Of a stretch of 64,000 bases of DNA, positions 46,442-55,797 are shown one piece after another. Each line of letters starts with the position of its first letter. Position 1 is the stretch's first letter. This stretch comes from Pseudomonas sp. WJP1 (lineage in GTDB: Bacteria; Pseudomonadota; Gammaproteobacteria; Pseudomonadales; Pseudomonadaceae): contig NZ_CP110128.1 in assembly GCF_028471945.1 (NCBI RefSeq), forward strand, positions 5,545,001-5,609,000, in the 5' to 3' direction. Below the pieces are notes generated by a model that worked only from the letters and a program-made list of their open reading frames with translations, did no database searches and was not told the DNA's origin. The translations under genes were made by a program, and so were the position numbers.

Positions 46442-47374
46442 ATGCCGCATCTTCCGCCGCGCAATCCGCCAACCCTTGGCCATCTGCTGGCCCTGGCTTG
46501 CCTGATATTCGCTGGCTGGCTACACAGCCTGTCAGCCAGCGCCGCGGACATTCTCCTCACCGGTGTCGACGATAGCCCCGGCGTGCAGTCCTTTGCCCAG
46601 GCGCTGGGACAATTGCGACCGGCCGACACCGTGCGCTTCCAGCCCCTGGCCAGCCTGCCATCACCGGACAAGCTGCCGGCGGACACCCGCTTGATCCTGC
46701 TCGACCTGCCCAGCCTCGACTGGCGCCTGCAGGATCCCCGCGGCCCGTCGACACTGGTGCTGCGCATCAGCCGCCTGCAGGCACGGCAACATCTGGGGCA
46801 CGCCGTGCCCGCGCACCTCAGCCTGCTCTGGAGCGATCCGCCACTGGACCGCCAATTGCGCCTTACCCGCGTCCTTCTGCCCGAGGTCAAACGGGTAGGC
46901 GTCCTGTACGACAGCCATAGCGAGTTCCTGTTGCGGGAACTGCGCCAGGCCGCCCATCCCTTGGGCCTTGAAGTGGTCACCGAGCGTTGGGAAAACACCC
47001 AGGACAGTCGCCCCTTGCAGGCTTTGCTGGACAACAGCGATGTCGTGCTGGGCCTTGATGACCCTGATCTGTACAACCCGAAAACCGCGAAGAACCTGTT
47101 GCTCAGCAGCTATGCGCGACAGCTGGCCTTGATCGGCCCCAATGCAGGATTCGTCAAGGCCGGGAGCCTGGCCAGCACCTACAGTGATCAGAGCGACTGG
47201 CTGGCGATTCTCGATGAACTGCTCGACCTGCCACCCGCCACGTGGCCACGCACCCAGTACCCACACCGTTTCAAAGTCTCGAGCAATGCGCAGGTGTCTC
47301 GTTCCCTGGGTCTTGAACAGGTAAACGAAGCGGCTGTCGCCACGCTGTTGGCAGAAGGAGAACGCCACCCATGA
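46442..47374 (+). CDS. Periplasmic substrate-binding-like protein
   Basis: A 310-residue protein with an N-terminal signal (LALACLIFAGWLHSLSASAA, cut near residue 35) and a body that resembles type 1 ABC substrate-binding proteins of the TrpX/PF04392 group (VKRVGVLYDSHSEFLL, LGLDDPDLYNPKTAKNLLLSS). No ABC permease or ATPase is encoded nearby, so it probably acts as a sensor or receptor component rather than a transport subunit. It starts 2 nt after the receptor stop and overlaps the kinase gene by 4 nt. Similar genes sit in the same place before PA1611 homologues. Confidence 0.8.
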   Translation: MPHLPPRNPPTLGHLLALACLIFAGWLHSLSASAADILLTGVDDSPGVQSFAQALGQLRPADTVRFQPLASLPSPDKLPADTRLILLDLPSLDWRLQDPRGPSTLVLRISRLQARQHLGHAVPAHLSLLWSDPPLDRQLRLTRVLLPEVKRVGVLYDSHSEFLLRELRQAAHPLGLEVVTERWENTQDSRPLQALLDNSDVVLGLDDPDLYNPKTAKNLLLSSYARQLALIGPNAGFVKAGSLASTYSDQSDWLAILDELLDLPPATWPRTQYPHRFKVSSNAQVSRSLGLEQVNEAAVATLLAEGERHP

Positions 47375-49272
47375 CCTTCCGTCGCCGCTGGGACATCAGT
47401 ACCCGAACTCAAATCATCAGCCTCGGCCCCGCCCTACTGCTGACGTTGCTGTTGATCAGTTTTTTCACCTTCGTGCGGATCCAGGACCTGCGCCAGGAGC
47501 TCAACCACACCGGCCAGTTGATTGCCAACCAACTGGCGCCGGCCACCGAATACGGGGTGATTTCGGGCAATAACGAGGTGCTCGAGAGCCTGCTCAAGGC
47601 CACGCTGGCCACGCCCAACGTACGGTTTTTGGAGGTGCAGGACAGCGCCGACCGGATTCTGGTGTATGTCGAGCAACCGTCGGCCAGTTATCAGAAGCCG
47701 CACCAGATCGAAGTCTTCCAGGCCCCCGTGCGCTTGCAACGGATCGCGCTGCACAATGATTTTTTCCAGGACGGCACCGCGGCGCCCAAGGCGCCCGCCG
47801 AGGATTACCTGGGCCGGGTGATCGTTGGCCTGTCCAGTGATGCGTTCAGCCAGCGCCAGCAGGAGATCCTGCTCAAGGCCGGCATTCTGGCGCTGTTCGC
47901 CCTGCTGTTCACTTTCATGATTGCCCGGCGCCTGGCCGCGAGCCTGTCGCAACCGATCCGCGATATCGGCAACGCGGTCAAGGCGATCCAGGCCGGCGAC
48001 TACAAAACGCCCCTGCCCATCGTTGACGACACGGAGCTGGGCGCCCTGTCGCAACACATCAACAACCTCGCCAGGGGGCTTGAGCAGGCCAGCCACGAAC
48101 AGCACCAGGCCATGGCGCAGTTGATCCAGACCCGCGAGGAAGCGGAAAAAGCCAACAACGCAAAGTCCGATTTCCTCGCCATGATGAGCCACGAACTGCG
48201 CACGCCGATGAATGGCGTGCTGGGCATGCTGCAATTGCTGGAAACCACCAAAATGACCGAAGAACAGCTCGAATACGCCGCGCTGGCCTCCGAATCCACC
48301 GAGCACCTGCTCAAAGTCATCAATGACATTCTGGATTTTTCGCGTATCGAACGCTCGGAACTGGAACTGGAGCATATTCCGTTCAACCTCGCGGACCTGA
48401 TCGGCAGTTGCGCCCAGTCGTTCCAACACAGCGCCATGCAACGCGGGCTCGATCTGCAGCTGCAGATTCCGGGGGACATGCGCGCGCTGCAGGTCCAGGG
48501 CGATCCAACGCGCATCCGGCAAATACTGGTCAATCTGGTCGGCAATGCCCTGAAGTTCACCGAACAAGGGCGCGTGCGCATCGAATCGCAGTGGCAATCC
48601 CTGGATCACGAACTGCTGTGGTTCACCTGCACGGTACGCGACAGCGGGATTGGCATTCCCCCCGAAAGCCTGGAAATGATGTTCGATGCGTTCCAGCAGG
48701 CCGACAGTTCCATTTCAAGACGCTATGGCGGCACTGGCCTGGGCCTGCCGATTGCACGCACGCTCGCCGAACGTATGGGGGGCACCTTGCGCGCCCAGAG
48801 CGAGGAAGGCCGTGGCTCGGTGTTCACCCTGGAAATTCCGCTGGCGTTGTATCAACAAGCCTTGCCGGCGCGGGTACCGCGCGTATCGACTCACAAGGGT
48901 GACGGCGAAGGGCGCAATGTGCTGCTGGTCGAGGACAACCCGGTCAACCAGACCGTGATCGAAGCCATGCTGCGCAGCCTGGGCTTTACTGTCAGCGTTG
49001 CCGCCGATGGCGCGCAGGCGGTGCGCAGTGCCGAGAGTCTGATCTTCGAAGCGATCCTGATGGACTGCCGATTGCCGGTCATCGACGGTTATGAGGCCAC
49101 CCGGCAGATCCGTGAACTGCCCGGCTGCACCGACTTGCCGATCATTGCCCTGACGGCCAACGCCTTGCAGGGGGATCGCGAAGCCTGCCTGTCGGCGGGA
49201 ATGAACGATTACCTGGCCAAGCCCTTCAAACGCACTGATCTTCAGCAAATTCTGCAGCGATGGGTGCAGTAG
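47371..49272 (+). CDS. Hybrid histidine kinase, PA1611-like
   Basis: Inner-membrane hybrid sensor of 633 residues. Two membrane segments (about 18-36 and 170-190) flank a periplasmic region; a HAMP domain, HisKA with His274 (MMSHELRTPMNGVLG), HATPase (NALKFTEQGRVR, then GGTGLGLPIARTLAE) and a C-terminal receiver with Asp565 (LMDCRLPVIDGYEA) follow. No HPt domain is present, so phosphate must pass to a separate HPt protein. In P. aeruginosa PA1611, beside fabA, phosphorylates HptB and binds RetS, affecting the Gac/Rsm system; position and domain order here match. The link is by synteny and domain layout, not experiment. Confidence 0.92.
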   Translation: MTFRRRWDISTRTQIISLGPALLLTLLLISFFTFVRIQDLRQELNHTGQLIANQLAPATEYGVISGNNEVLESLLKATLATPNVRFLEVQDSADRILVYVEQPSASYQKPHQIEVFQAPVRLQRIALHNDFFQDGTAAPKAPAEDYLGRVIVGLSSDAFSQRQQEILLKAGILALFALLFTFMIARRLAASLSQPIRDIGNAVKAIQAGDYKTPLPIVDDTELGALSQHINNLARGLEQASHEQHQAMAQLIQTREEAEKANNAKSDFLAMMSHELRTPMNGVLGMLQLLETTKMTEEQLEYAALASESTEHLLKVINDILDFSRIERSELELEHIPFNLADLIGSCAQSFQHSAMQRGLDLQLQIPGDMRALQVQGDPTRIRQILVNLVGNALKFTEQGRVRIESQWQSLDHELLWFTCTVRDSGIGIPPESLEMMFDAFQQADSSISRRYGGTGLGLPIARTLAERMGGTLRAQSEEGRGSVFTLEIPLALYQQALPARVPRVSTHKGDGEGRNVLLVEDNPVNQTVIEAMLRSLGFTVSVAADGAQAVRSAESLIFEAILMDCRLPVIDGYEATRQIRELPGCTDLPIIALTANALQGDREACLSAGMNDYLAKPFKRTDLQQILQRWVQ

Positions 49273-49519
49273 TACAGGCCTTTCGAGCATCTGCGACTGG
49301 CGTGAAAGGCGAAAGTGCGGCAGTCTTAGGCACCCGTACAAGCTCGAAAAGGGGCTTGATTAAAAATTTCAGTGCACAAGTGTACATTCATGTCCTTGGT
49401 GCTGTGACTTTCACTACAACGCAATAGTCTATGAGTAGGCTGCCGGTTCGAGGCATGAACGCTTCGATCGGCCGGGAAGATTTGCCCCACCTGCCGCATG
49501 GGACTATTGAGGAGCTCGC

Positions 49520-50035
49520 ATGACCAAACAAAACGCCTTTACCCGGGAAGACCTGCTGCGCTGCAGTCGCGGTGAGCTGTTCGGCCCAGGTAACGCGCAA
49601 CTGCCCGCCCCGAACATGCTGATGGTCGATCGCATCACCCTGATCAGCGAAGAGGGTGGCAAGTACGGCAAAGGTGAATTGGTCGCCGAGCTGGATATCA
49701 CTCCGGACCTGTGGTTCTTCGCCTGCCACTTCGAAGGCGATCCGGTGATGCCGGGCTGCCTGGGCCTCGATGCCATGTGGCAACTGGTCGGTTTCTTCCT
49801 GGGCTGGCAAGGCCTGCCGGGCCGTGGCCGTGCGCTGGGTTCGGGCGAAGTGAAATTCTTCGGCCAGGTCCTGCCGACCGCCAAGAAAGTCACCTATAAC
49901 ATTCATATCAAGCGCGTCCTCAAGGGCAAGCTGAACCTGGCCATCGCCGATGGTTCGGTGACTGTCGACGGTCGCGAAATCTACACCGCCGAAGGCCTCC
50001 GGGTCGGCGTGTTCACCTCCACTGACAACTTCTAA
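49520..50035 (+). CDS. fabA: 3-hydroxydecanoyl-[acyl-carrier-protein] dehydratase/isomerase
   Basis: Bifunctional enzyme of 171 residues that dehydrates 3-hydroxydecanoyl-ACP and isomerises the trans-2 to the cis-3 product, the branch point for unsaturated fatty acids. The active-site His lies in [12 protein letters not shown] (about 71-80) and Asp in [10 protein letters not shown] (about 84-90). GAGG precedes the ATG by about 7 nt. It is directly followed by fabB (11 nt), as in other gammaproteobacteria that use this pathway. Confidence 0.98.
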   Translation: MTKQNAFTREDLLRCSRGELFGPGNAQLPAPNMLMVDRITLISEEGGKYGKGELVAELDITPDLWFFACHFEGDPVMPGCLGLDAMWQLVGFFLGWQGLPGRGRALGSGEVKFFGQVLPTAKKVTYNIHIKRVLKGKLNLAIADGSVTVDGREIYTAEGLRVGVFTSTDNF

Positions 50036-50046
50036 GGGTTATCCGC

Positions 50047-51267
50047 ATGCGCCGCGTCGTTATCACTGGTCTGGGCATCGTTTCGTGCCTGGGCAATGAC
50101 AAAGAGACCGTCTCCGCTAACCTGCGTGCAAGCCGCCCTGGCATCCGGTTCAACCCGGAATATGCCGAAATGGGTCTGCGTAGCCAGGTTTCCGGCTCCA
50201 TTGACCTCAACCTTGAAGAACTGATCGATCGCAAGATCTATCGCTTCGTCGGCCACGCGGCGGCATACGCCTACCTGGCCATGAAAGACGCCATCGCTGA
50301 CTCCGGCCTGACCGAAGAGCAAGTGTCCAACCCGCGTACCGGCCTGATCGCCGGTTCCGGTGGCGCCTCCACTCTGAACCAGATGGAAGCGCTGGACATC
50401 CTGCGCGAGAAAGGCGTCAAGCGCGTTGGCCCATACCGCGTGACACGGACCATGAGCAGCACCGTTTCCGCTTGCCTGGCCACTCCGTTCAAGATCAAGG
50501 GCCTGAATTACTCCATCGCTTCTGCCTGCGCCACCAGTGCTCACTGCATCGGTACCGCCATGGAACAGATCCAGATGGGCAAGCAGGACATCGTGTTCGC
50601 CGGTGGCGGTGAAGAAGAGCATTGGAGCCAGTCGTTCCTGTTCGACGCCATGGGTGCACTGTCCAGCAAGCGCAACGACACCCCGGAACAAGCTTCCCGC
50701 GCCTATGACGCCGACCGTGACGGTTTCGTCATCGCCGGCGGTGGCGGCATGGTCGTGGTTGAAGAGCTGGAACACGCCCTGGCCCGCGGCGCGAAGATCT
50801 ACGCGGAAATCGTTGGCTACGGCGCGACCTCCGACGGCTACGACATGGTTGCCCCGAGTGGCGAAGGCGCGATCCGCTGCATGCAGCAGGCGCTGTCCAC
50901 CGTCGACACCCCGATCGACTACCTGAACACCCACGGCACTTCGACTCCGGTCGGCGACGTCGCGGAAATGAAAGGTGTGCGTGAAGTGTTCGGCGACAAG
51001 GCTCCGGCCATCAGCTCCACCAAGAGCCTGTCGGGTCACTCCCTGGGCGCCGCCGGCGTTCACGAAGCGATCTACTGCATGCTGATGATGGAAGGCAACT
51101 TCATTGCCGGTTCCGCCAACATCGACGAGCTGGACCCGGAAGTGGCCGACCTGCCGGTGCTGACCAAGACCCGCGAGAACGCCACCATCAACACCGTGAT
51201 GAGCAACAGCTTCGGTTTCGGTGGCACCAATGCCACGCTGGTACTGAAGCGTTGGGAAGGCAAGTAA
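50047..51267 (+). CDS. fabB: 3-oxoacyl-[acyl-carrier-protein] synthase I
   Basis: Condensing enzyme of 406 residues that elongates acyl-ACP and is needed to extend the cis-3-decenoyl product of FabA. The catalytic Cys is in [11 protein letters not shown], and the His residues lie in [11 protein letters not shown] and SGHSLGAAG. It is cotranscribed with fabA. A strong terminator follows, 26 nt after the stop. Confidence 0.98.
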   Translation: MRRVVITGLGIVSCLGNDKETVSANLRASRPGIRFNPEYAEMGLRSQVSGSIDLNLEELIDRKIYRFVGHAAAYAYLAMKDAIADSGLTEEQVSNPRTGLIAGSGGASTLNQMEALDILREKGVKRVGPYRVTRTMSSTVSACLATPFKIKGLNYSIASACATSAHCIGTAMEQIQMGKQDIVFAGGGEEEHWSQSFLFDAMGALSSKRNDTPEQASRAYDADRDGFVIAGGGGMVVVEELEHALARGAKIYAEIVGYGATSDGYDMVAPSGEGAIRCMQQALSTVDTPIDYLNTHGTSTPVGDVAEMKGVREVFGDKAPAISSTKSLSGHSLGAAGVHEAIYCMLMMEGNFIAGSANIDELDPEVADLPVLTKTRENATINTVMSNSFGFGGTNATLVLKRWEGK

Positions 51268-51293
51268 TTCCCCGCTGTTGAGCTGCACATGAA

Positions 51294-51324
51294 AACGCCC
51301 CGACTGGTTCGGGGCGTTTTTTTT
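51294..51324 (+). terminator. terminator of fabAB
   Basis: A 10-bp stem (51294-51303 with 51309-51318) and a 5-nt loop are followed by T-rich sequence to 51324. Confidence 0.9.
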
Positions 51325-51333
51325 GTCTTTCAT

Positions 51334-51424
51334 TTTTGCTTTTGCTTTTGCTTTTGTAGGAGACCGGCTTGCCGGCGAAGGCGCACTAACTGACGCCTTC
51401 GCCGGCAAGCCTGGCTCCTACAGG
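51334..51424. repeat. TTTTGC microsatellite and REPIN
   Basis: About four copies of a TTTTGC hexamer (51334-51355) run directly into a REPIN (51355-51424) whose arms are GTAGGAGACCGGCTTGCCGG and GGCAAGCCTGGCTCCTACAG. The REP subtype is that of the copy at the centre of the 16.7-kb palindrome. The rest of this 380-nt gap holds only the promoter at 51568. Confidence 0.85.
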
Positions 51425-51567
51425 TACCGGGTTCATCCGCCGCTTTCGTCGCTCTGAACATGAAGCTTTTGTCATGGAACTCAACGACCTGCGACTGAAT
51501 GTCGCGGATTACGCGGGCTGCAGGACTGTTTCCAATTCTGCAACAAACCCTTTCCAAACTCAGTCGT

Positions 51568-51596
51568 TTACTTAGCAAGCTACCAAACTCTATAAC
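51568..51596 (+). promoter_or_regulatory. possible promoter of the 62-aa gene
   Basis: TTACTT (51568-51573) and TATAAC (51591-51596) are 17 nt apart, about 50 nt before the ATG at 51646. The -35 match is weak. Confidence 0.35.
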
Positions 51597-51645
51597 AGAG
51601 TCCTGCACATGCCTTGCTGCAGATAACAGAGATTGGAGCTAGCAG

Positions 51646-51834
51646 ATGACTGTCAAAGTAACTGAACGCGACGATTCACACATGTCCCATGAAGGCGTAG
51701 CCGCCGGCATCCGGATCTGGGATGTGTACCAACAGGACCTGCTGGTCGGGATGTTCCATTCCGAGACTGACGCCCGCAACTACAAGGCCGAACTGGAAAC
51801 ACTGGAGCAGCAAAGAGAACTTCGCTCCGCCTGA
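51646..51834 (+). CDS. Conserved hypothetical 62-aa protein
   Basis: A small soluble acidic protein of 62 residues (begins MTVKVTERDD; core IRIWDVYQQDLLVGMFHSET). A ribosome site (GGAG) lies 8 nt upstream of the ATG, and a terminator-like hairpin follows. It has no motif that I recognise. I recall similar short proteins in other pseudomonads but cannot name a function. Confidence 0.65.
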   Translation: MTVKVTERDDSHMSHEGVAAGIRIWDVYQQDLLVGMFHSETDARNYKAELETLEQQRELRSA

Positions 51835-51853
51835 GCAACGACAGCATTGAAAA

Positions 51854-51886
51854 CGACAAACCCCGCCATGAGCGGGGTTTGTCGTT
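51854..51886. terminator. terminator shared by the 62-aa and DUF2058 genes
   Basis: A perfect 13-bp stem (51854-51866 with 51872-51884) around a CATGA loop lies between convergent genes. The T-runs on either strand are short, so termination may be weaker than at fabAB. Confidence 0.7.
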
Positions 51887-51904
51887 GTTGCAGCCGTCAA
51901 CCGC

Positions 51905-52447
51905 TTACCACATCAGATCATCCGGGATCTGATAGGCCGCGTACGGATCATCCTCGGCGGCAACTTCTTCGGTCTTCACATTCAGCTGCACGATACGTTG
52001 CGGATCGCGCTCCTGGATCTTCAGGGCCGCTTCACGGGGAATCACTTCGTAGCCGCCGGCGTGATGCACGATGGCCAGCGAACCGTTGCTCAGCTTGTTG
52101 CGCATCAGGGTGTTGACCGAGAGGCGCTTGACCTTCTTGTCGTCGACGAAGTTGTAGTAGTCCTCGGTCGTCAACTTCGGCAGGCGCGTGGCTTCGATCA
52201 ATTGCTTGATCTGCGCGACACGGGCCTTGGCCTCGGCTTTTTCCTGCTGCTGGCGGTTGAGTTCCTGGTCGCGCTTGACCTTCTCGGCCATGGCTTCCTG
52301 GGCCGCTCGCTGCTGGGAATCATCCAGCTCGATCTGCCCCTTGTGGGCCAAACGCTGCTGTTTCTGTTTGTCTTTGCTGACCTGCTTGGCCTGCTTCTGG
52401 TTGACCAGCCCTGCTTTGAGCAACTGGTCGCGAAGGGAAATGCTCAT
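51905..52447 (-). CDS. DUF2058 domain protein (YaiL-like)
   Basis: A 180-residue protein with a highly charged N-terminal half rich in Lys, Gln and Glu (about 1-90, probably coiled coil) and a conserved C-terminal domain (TTEDYYNFVDDKKVKRLSVN, then YEVIPREAALKI) that defines DUF2058. E. coli YaiL belongs to this family and has been described as a nucleoprotein, but its role is not established. It lies just downstream of mazG on the same strand. Confidence 0.85.
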   Translation of the reverse strand: MSISLRDQLLKAGLVNQKQAKQVSKDKQKQQRLAHKGQIELDDSQQRAAQEAMAEKVKRDQELNRQQQEKAEAKARVAQIKQLIEATRLPKLTTEDYYNFVDDKKVKRLSVNTLMRNKLSNGSLAIVHHAGGYEVIPREAALKIQERDPQRIVQLNVKTEEVAAEDDPYAAYQIPDDLMW

Positions 52448-52475
52448 GGTGCTTATTACTCACTTAGGCAACTGC

Positions 52476-53309
52476 TCAACCGCAGCTGGGCACATTCTTT
52501 TCCTGGCGTTTGGCTTCGCCCCACAGGGCGTCCAACTCTTCGAGGGTGCAATCTTCCATGGGACGGTGGGTGTCGCGCAATGCCTGTTCGATAAAACGGA
52601 AGCGTCGTTCGAACTTGCTGTTGGCGCCACGCAGCGCAGTTTCTGGATCGACCTTGAGGTGACGCGCCAGATTGACTACGGAAAACAGCAGATCGCCGAC
52701 TTCATCAGCAATCGCCACTGAGTCGTTGTCGGCCATCGCTTCGAGTATCTCATCGAGCTCTTCACGAACCTTGTCCAGCACCGGCAGCGCATCGGGCCAG
52801 TCGAAACCGACCTGCCCTGCACGCTTTTGCAACTTGGCCGACCGGGACAACGCCGGAAGCGTAGCAGGGACGTCATCGAGCAAGGACAACTGTTGCGGTG
52901 CAGAGGATTTCTCCGCGCGTTCTTCGGCCTTGATCTCTTCCCAGCGCTGCTTGACCTGCTCTTCATTCAAGCGCGGTACATCCAGCGGCGCGTACAGATC
53001 GCCGGTGGGAAATACATGCGGATGACGGCGGATCAGCTTGCGGGTAATGCTGTCGACCACGCCGGCGAATTCGAAGCGCCCCTCCTCCCGGGCCAGTTGG
53101 CTGTAATACACCACCTGGAACAGCAGATCCCCCAACTCGCCCTGCAAATGATCGAAGTCGCCCCGCTCGATGGCATCGGCGACTTCATAGGCTTCCTCGA
53201 GGGTGTGCGGGACGATGGTCGCGTAGGTTTGCTTGATGTCCCACGGGCAACCGTACTGCGGGTCACGCAGGCGGTTCATCAGGTGTAGCAGGTCTTCAAG
53301 GCTGTACAT
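52476..53309 (-). CDS. mazG: Nucleoside triphosphate pyrophosphohydrolase MazG
   Basis: Cytosolic enzyme that hydrolyses NTPs to NMP and PPi and can lower (p)ppGpp in E. coli. The 277-residue protein has two MazG domains; the first contains the metal-binding EEAYEVADAIERGD and ELGDLLFQVVYYS segments, the second EELDEILEAMADND and DEVGDLLFSVVNLAR. No mazEF toxin genes are present. It follows relA on the same strand, separated by a REPIN. Confidence 0.96.
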   Translation of the reverse strand: MYSLEDLLHLMNRLRDPQYGCPWDIKQTYATIVPHTLEEAYEVADAIERGDFDHLQGELGDLLFQVVYYSQLAREEGRFEFAGVVDSITRKLIRRHPHVFPTGDLYAPLDVPRLNEEQVKQRWEEIKAEERAEKSSAPQQLSLLDDVPATLPALSRSAKLQKRAGQVGFDWPDALPVLDKVREELDEILEAMADNDSVAIADEVGDLLFSVVNLARHLKVDPETALRGANSKFERRFRFIEQALRDTHRPMEDCTLEELDALWGEAKRQEKNVPSCG

Positions 53310-53331
53310 TATTTATGTCTCACCACAATAC

Positions 53332-53426
53332 CCTGTAGGAGTGAGCCTGCTCGCGATAGCGGTGTATTAGTCACCTTTGATGCTGACTGATACACCGCTA
53401 TCGCGAGCAGGCTCACTCCTACAGGG
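53332..53426. repeat. REPIN between relA and mazG
   Basis: TGTAGGAGTGAGCCTGCTCG and its complement, inverted, flank a spacer of about 40 nt. The sequence is nearly identical to the copy at 32285-32376. It lies between two co-directional genes, so it may form a hairpin in their shared transcript. Confidence 0.9.
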
Positions 53427-53432
53427 GCCTCT

Positions 53433-55676
53433 TCACGGCGTACGATTACGCCGCGTTTCGATGATGTTCGGCAACTGGGAAATCCGCCCCAGCAAACGCC
53501 CCAGCGCGTCCAGCCCCGGAATCTCGATGGTCAGGGACATCAACGCAGTGTTGTCCTCCTTGTTCGAGCGGGTATTGACCGCCAGCACGTTGATCCGCTC
53601 GTTGAGCAGCACCTGCGAAACGTCACGCAGCAATCCGGAACGGTCGTAGGCACGGATGACAATGTCCACCGGATAGGTGAGCACCGGTACCGGCCCCCAG
53701 CTGACCTGGATGATCCGCTCAGGCTCGCGCCCGGACAATTGCAGCACCGAGGCACAATCCTGGCGGTGAATGCTCACGCCGCGGCCCTGGGTGATGTAGC
53801 CGACGATCGCATCCCCCGGCAGCGGCTGGCAGCAGCCCGCCATCTGGGTCATCAGGTTGCCCACGCCCTGGATCTGGATATCGCCACGCTTGCCTGGCTT
53901 GTAGCCGGTAGCCTTGCGTGGAATCAGTTCCAGCTGTTCGTTGCCACGTTCCGGCTCGACCAGTTGCTGCGCCAGGTTGACCAGTTGCGCCAGGCGCAGG
54001 TCGCCGGCACCGAGCGCGGCGAACATGTCCTCGGCAGTCTTCATGTTGGCCTTGTCGGCCAGCTTGTCGAAATCCACCGCCGGCAGGCCGAGGCGATTGA
54101 GCTCTCGTTCCAGCAGGGTTTTACCGGCGGCGACGTTCTGATCACGGGCCTGCAACTTGAACCAGTGAACGATCTTCGCCCGCGCCCGCGAGGTGGTGAC
54201 GTAACCCAGGTTCGGGTTCAGCCAGTCACGGCTCGGGGTGCCATGCTTGCTGGTGATGATCTCGACCTGTTCACCGGTTTGCAGGCTGTAGTTGAGCGGC
54301 ACGATGCGCCCGTTGATCTTGGCGCCACGGCAGTTGTGACCGATCTCGGTGTGCACGCGGTAGGCGAAGTCCAGCGGTGTCGCCCCCTTCGGCAAGTCGA
54401 TGGCATGACCGTCCGGGGTGAAGATGTAGACCCGGTCGGGCTCGATATCGACCCGCAACTGTTCGGCCAACCCGCCAATGTCGCCCAGCTCTTCGTGCCA
54501 CTCGAGCACCTGACGCAGCCAGGAGATTTTTTCTTCGTAGTGATTGGAGCCAGACTTGACGTCAGTACCTTTGTAGCGCCAGTGCGCGCACACGCCGAGT
54601 TCGGCCTCCTCATGCATGGCATGGGTACGAATCTGCACCTCCAGCACCTTGCCCTCAGGCCCGATCACCGCTGTGTGCAGCGAGCGATAGCCGTTTTCCT
54701 TGGGGTTGGCGATGTAGTCGTCGAACTCCTTGGGGATGTGCCGCCACAAAGTGTGGACGATGCCGAGCGCGGTGTAGCAGTCGCGCATCTCCGGAACCAG
54801 CACTCGCACGGCGCGCACGTCGTAGATCTGGCTGAACTCCAGGCCCTTGCGCTGCATCTTGCGCCAGATCGAATAGATATGTTTGGCCCGGCCGCTGATG
54901 TCGGCATCGACGCCGGTGGCCTGCAACTCGTTCTTCAGCTGGCTCATCACGTCGCTGATGAAGCGCTCGCGATCAAGTCGCCGCTCGTGGAGCAACTTGG
55001 CGATCTGCTTGTACTGGTCCGGCTCCAGGTAACGGAAGGACAGGTCTTCCAGTTCCCACTTGATGTGACCGATACCCAGACGATGGGCGAGCGGCGCGTA
55101 GATGTCGAACACCTCGCGGGCGACACGGTTGCGCTTTTCGTCATCGGCAGTTTTTACCGCGCGGATCGCGCAGGTGCGCTCGGCCAGTTTGATCAGGGCG
55201 ACGCGAACGTCGTCGACCATGGCCACCAGCATCTTGCGCAGGTTTTCCACCTGGCCCTGGGTACCCATCACCATGGATTTACGCGGGCTCAGGCTGTCGC
55301 TGATCGCCGCCATGCGTTGCACGCCGTCGATGAGTTTGGCGACTACGGGACCAAAGCGCTGGCTGACCGCCGGCAACGGGATCTGGCCTTCACGCACGCC
55401 ACGGTAGAGAACCGCGGCAACCAGCGAATCCTGATCGAGCTTGAGGTCGGCGAGGATCTCGGCGATCTCAAGGCCAGTGCGGAAACTCGAGGTCCCTTCG
55501 GACCACAGGTTCTTCGCCGCATTGGCTTGTTGTTCGGCCTCGCGAGCGTACTCGCAGGCTTCTTTCAAGGCTTCGCGATCCAGTGCCAGATCGACACTGA
55601 CCGCGTGATCGAGCCAAGCCTCGAGATTGATACTGCCGTCGGTGTTGATCGGCTGGTGTGCTCTCACCTGTACCAT
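53433..55676 (-). CDS. relA: GTP pyrophosphokinase RelA
   Basis: Ribosome-associated (p)ppGpp synthetase that responds to amino-acid starvation, 747 residues. The N-terminal HD-like domain is degenerate, lacking the HD pair of a working hydrolase, so this is the RelA type rather than SpoT. The synthetase domain lies at about 230-370 (DVRAVRVLVP, KENGYRSLHTAVIG), with TGS (about 400-465, HTEIGHNCRGAKING) and C-terminal zinc-finger and ACT domains. The ATG has AAGG about 8 nt upstream. It is preceded by rlmD. Confidence 0.97.
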   Translation of the reverse strand: MVQVRAHQPINTDGSINLEAWLDHAVSVDLALDREALKEACEYAREAEQQANAAKNLWSEGTSSFRTGLEIAEILADLKLDQDSLVAAVLYRGVREGQIPLPAVSQRFGPVVAKLIDGVQRMAAISDSLSPRKSMVMGTQGQVENLRKMLVAMVDDVRVALIKLAERTCAIRAVKTADDEKRNRVAREVFDIYAPLAHRLGIGHIKWELEDLSFRYLEPDQYKQIAKLLHERRLDRERFISDVMSQLKNELQATGVDADISGRAKHIYSIWRKMQRKGLEFSQIYDVRAVRVLVPEMRDCYTALGIVHTLWRHIPKEFDDYIANPKENGYRSLHTAVIGPEGKVLEVQIRTHAMHEEAELGVCAHWRYKGTDVKSGSNHYEEKISWLRQVLEWHEELGDIGGLAEQLRVDIEPDRVYIFTPDGHAIDLPKGATPLDFAYRVHTEIGHNCRGAKINGRIVPLNYSLQTGEQVEIITSKHGTPSRDWLNPNLGYVTTSRARAKIVHWFKLQARDQNVAAGKTLLERELNRLGLPAVDFDKLADKANMKTAEDMFAALGAGDLRLAQLVNLAQQLVEPERGNEQLELIPRKATGYKPGKRGDIQIQGVGNLMTQMAGCCQPLPGDAIVGYITQGRGVSIHRQDCASVLQLSGREPERIIQVSWGPVPVLTYPVDIVIRAYDRSGLLRDVSQVLLNERINVLAVNTRSNKEDNTALMSLTIEIPGLDALGRLLGRISQLPNIIETRRNRTP

Positions 55677-55797
55677 CTTGCTTACCTTCCCTACGACGCA
55701 GATTCAATGCGTCAAATCGCTGACCTTCGTTGCCCATGAGCCCACGTCGGGCTGGTACGCGGCTGCACGGGCGGGCCAGTCGGACCAGACGAGCATC

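Noticed and set aside
51334..51355. Short TTTTGC tandem repeat considered as a CRISPR or regulatory array
   Set aside because: Units are only 6 bp without spacers; it is a small microsatellite.
52476..55676. A mazEF toxin-antitoxin system near relA and mazG, as in E. coli
   Set aside because: The interval between relA and mazG holds only a REPIN; no small toxin or antitoxin gene is present.
53739..55739. A 666-codon open frame opposite relA
   Set aside because: Shadow of a high-GC coding strand; no recognisable domain.
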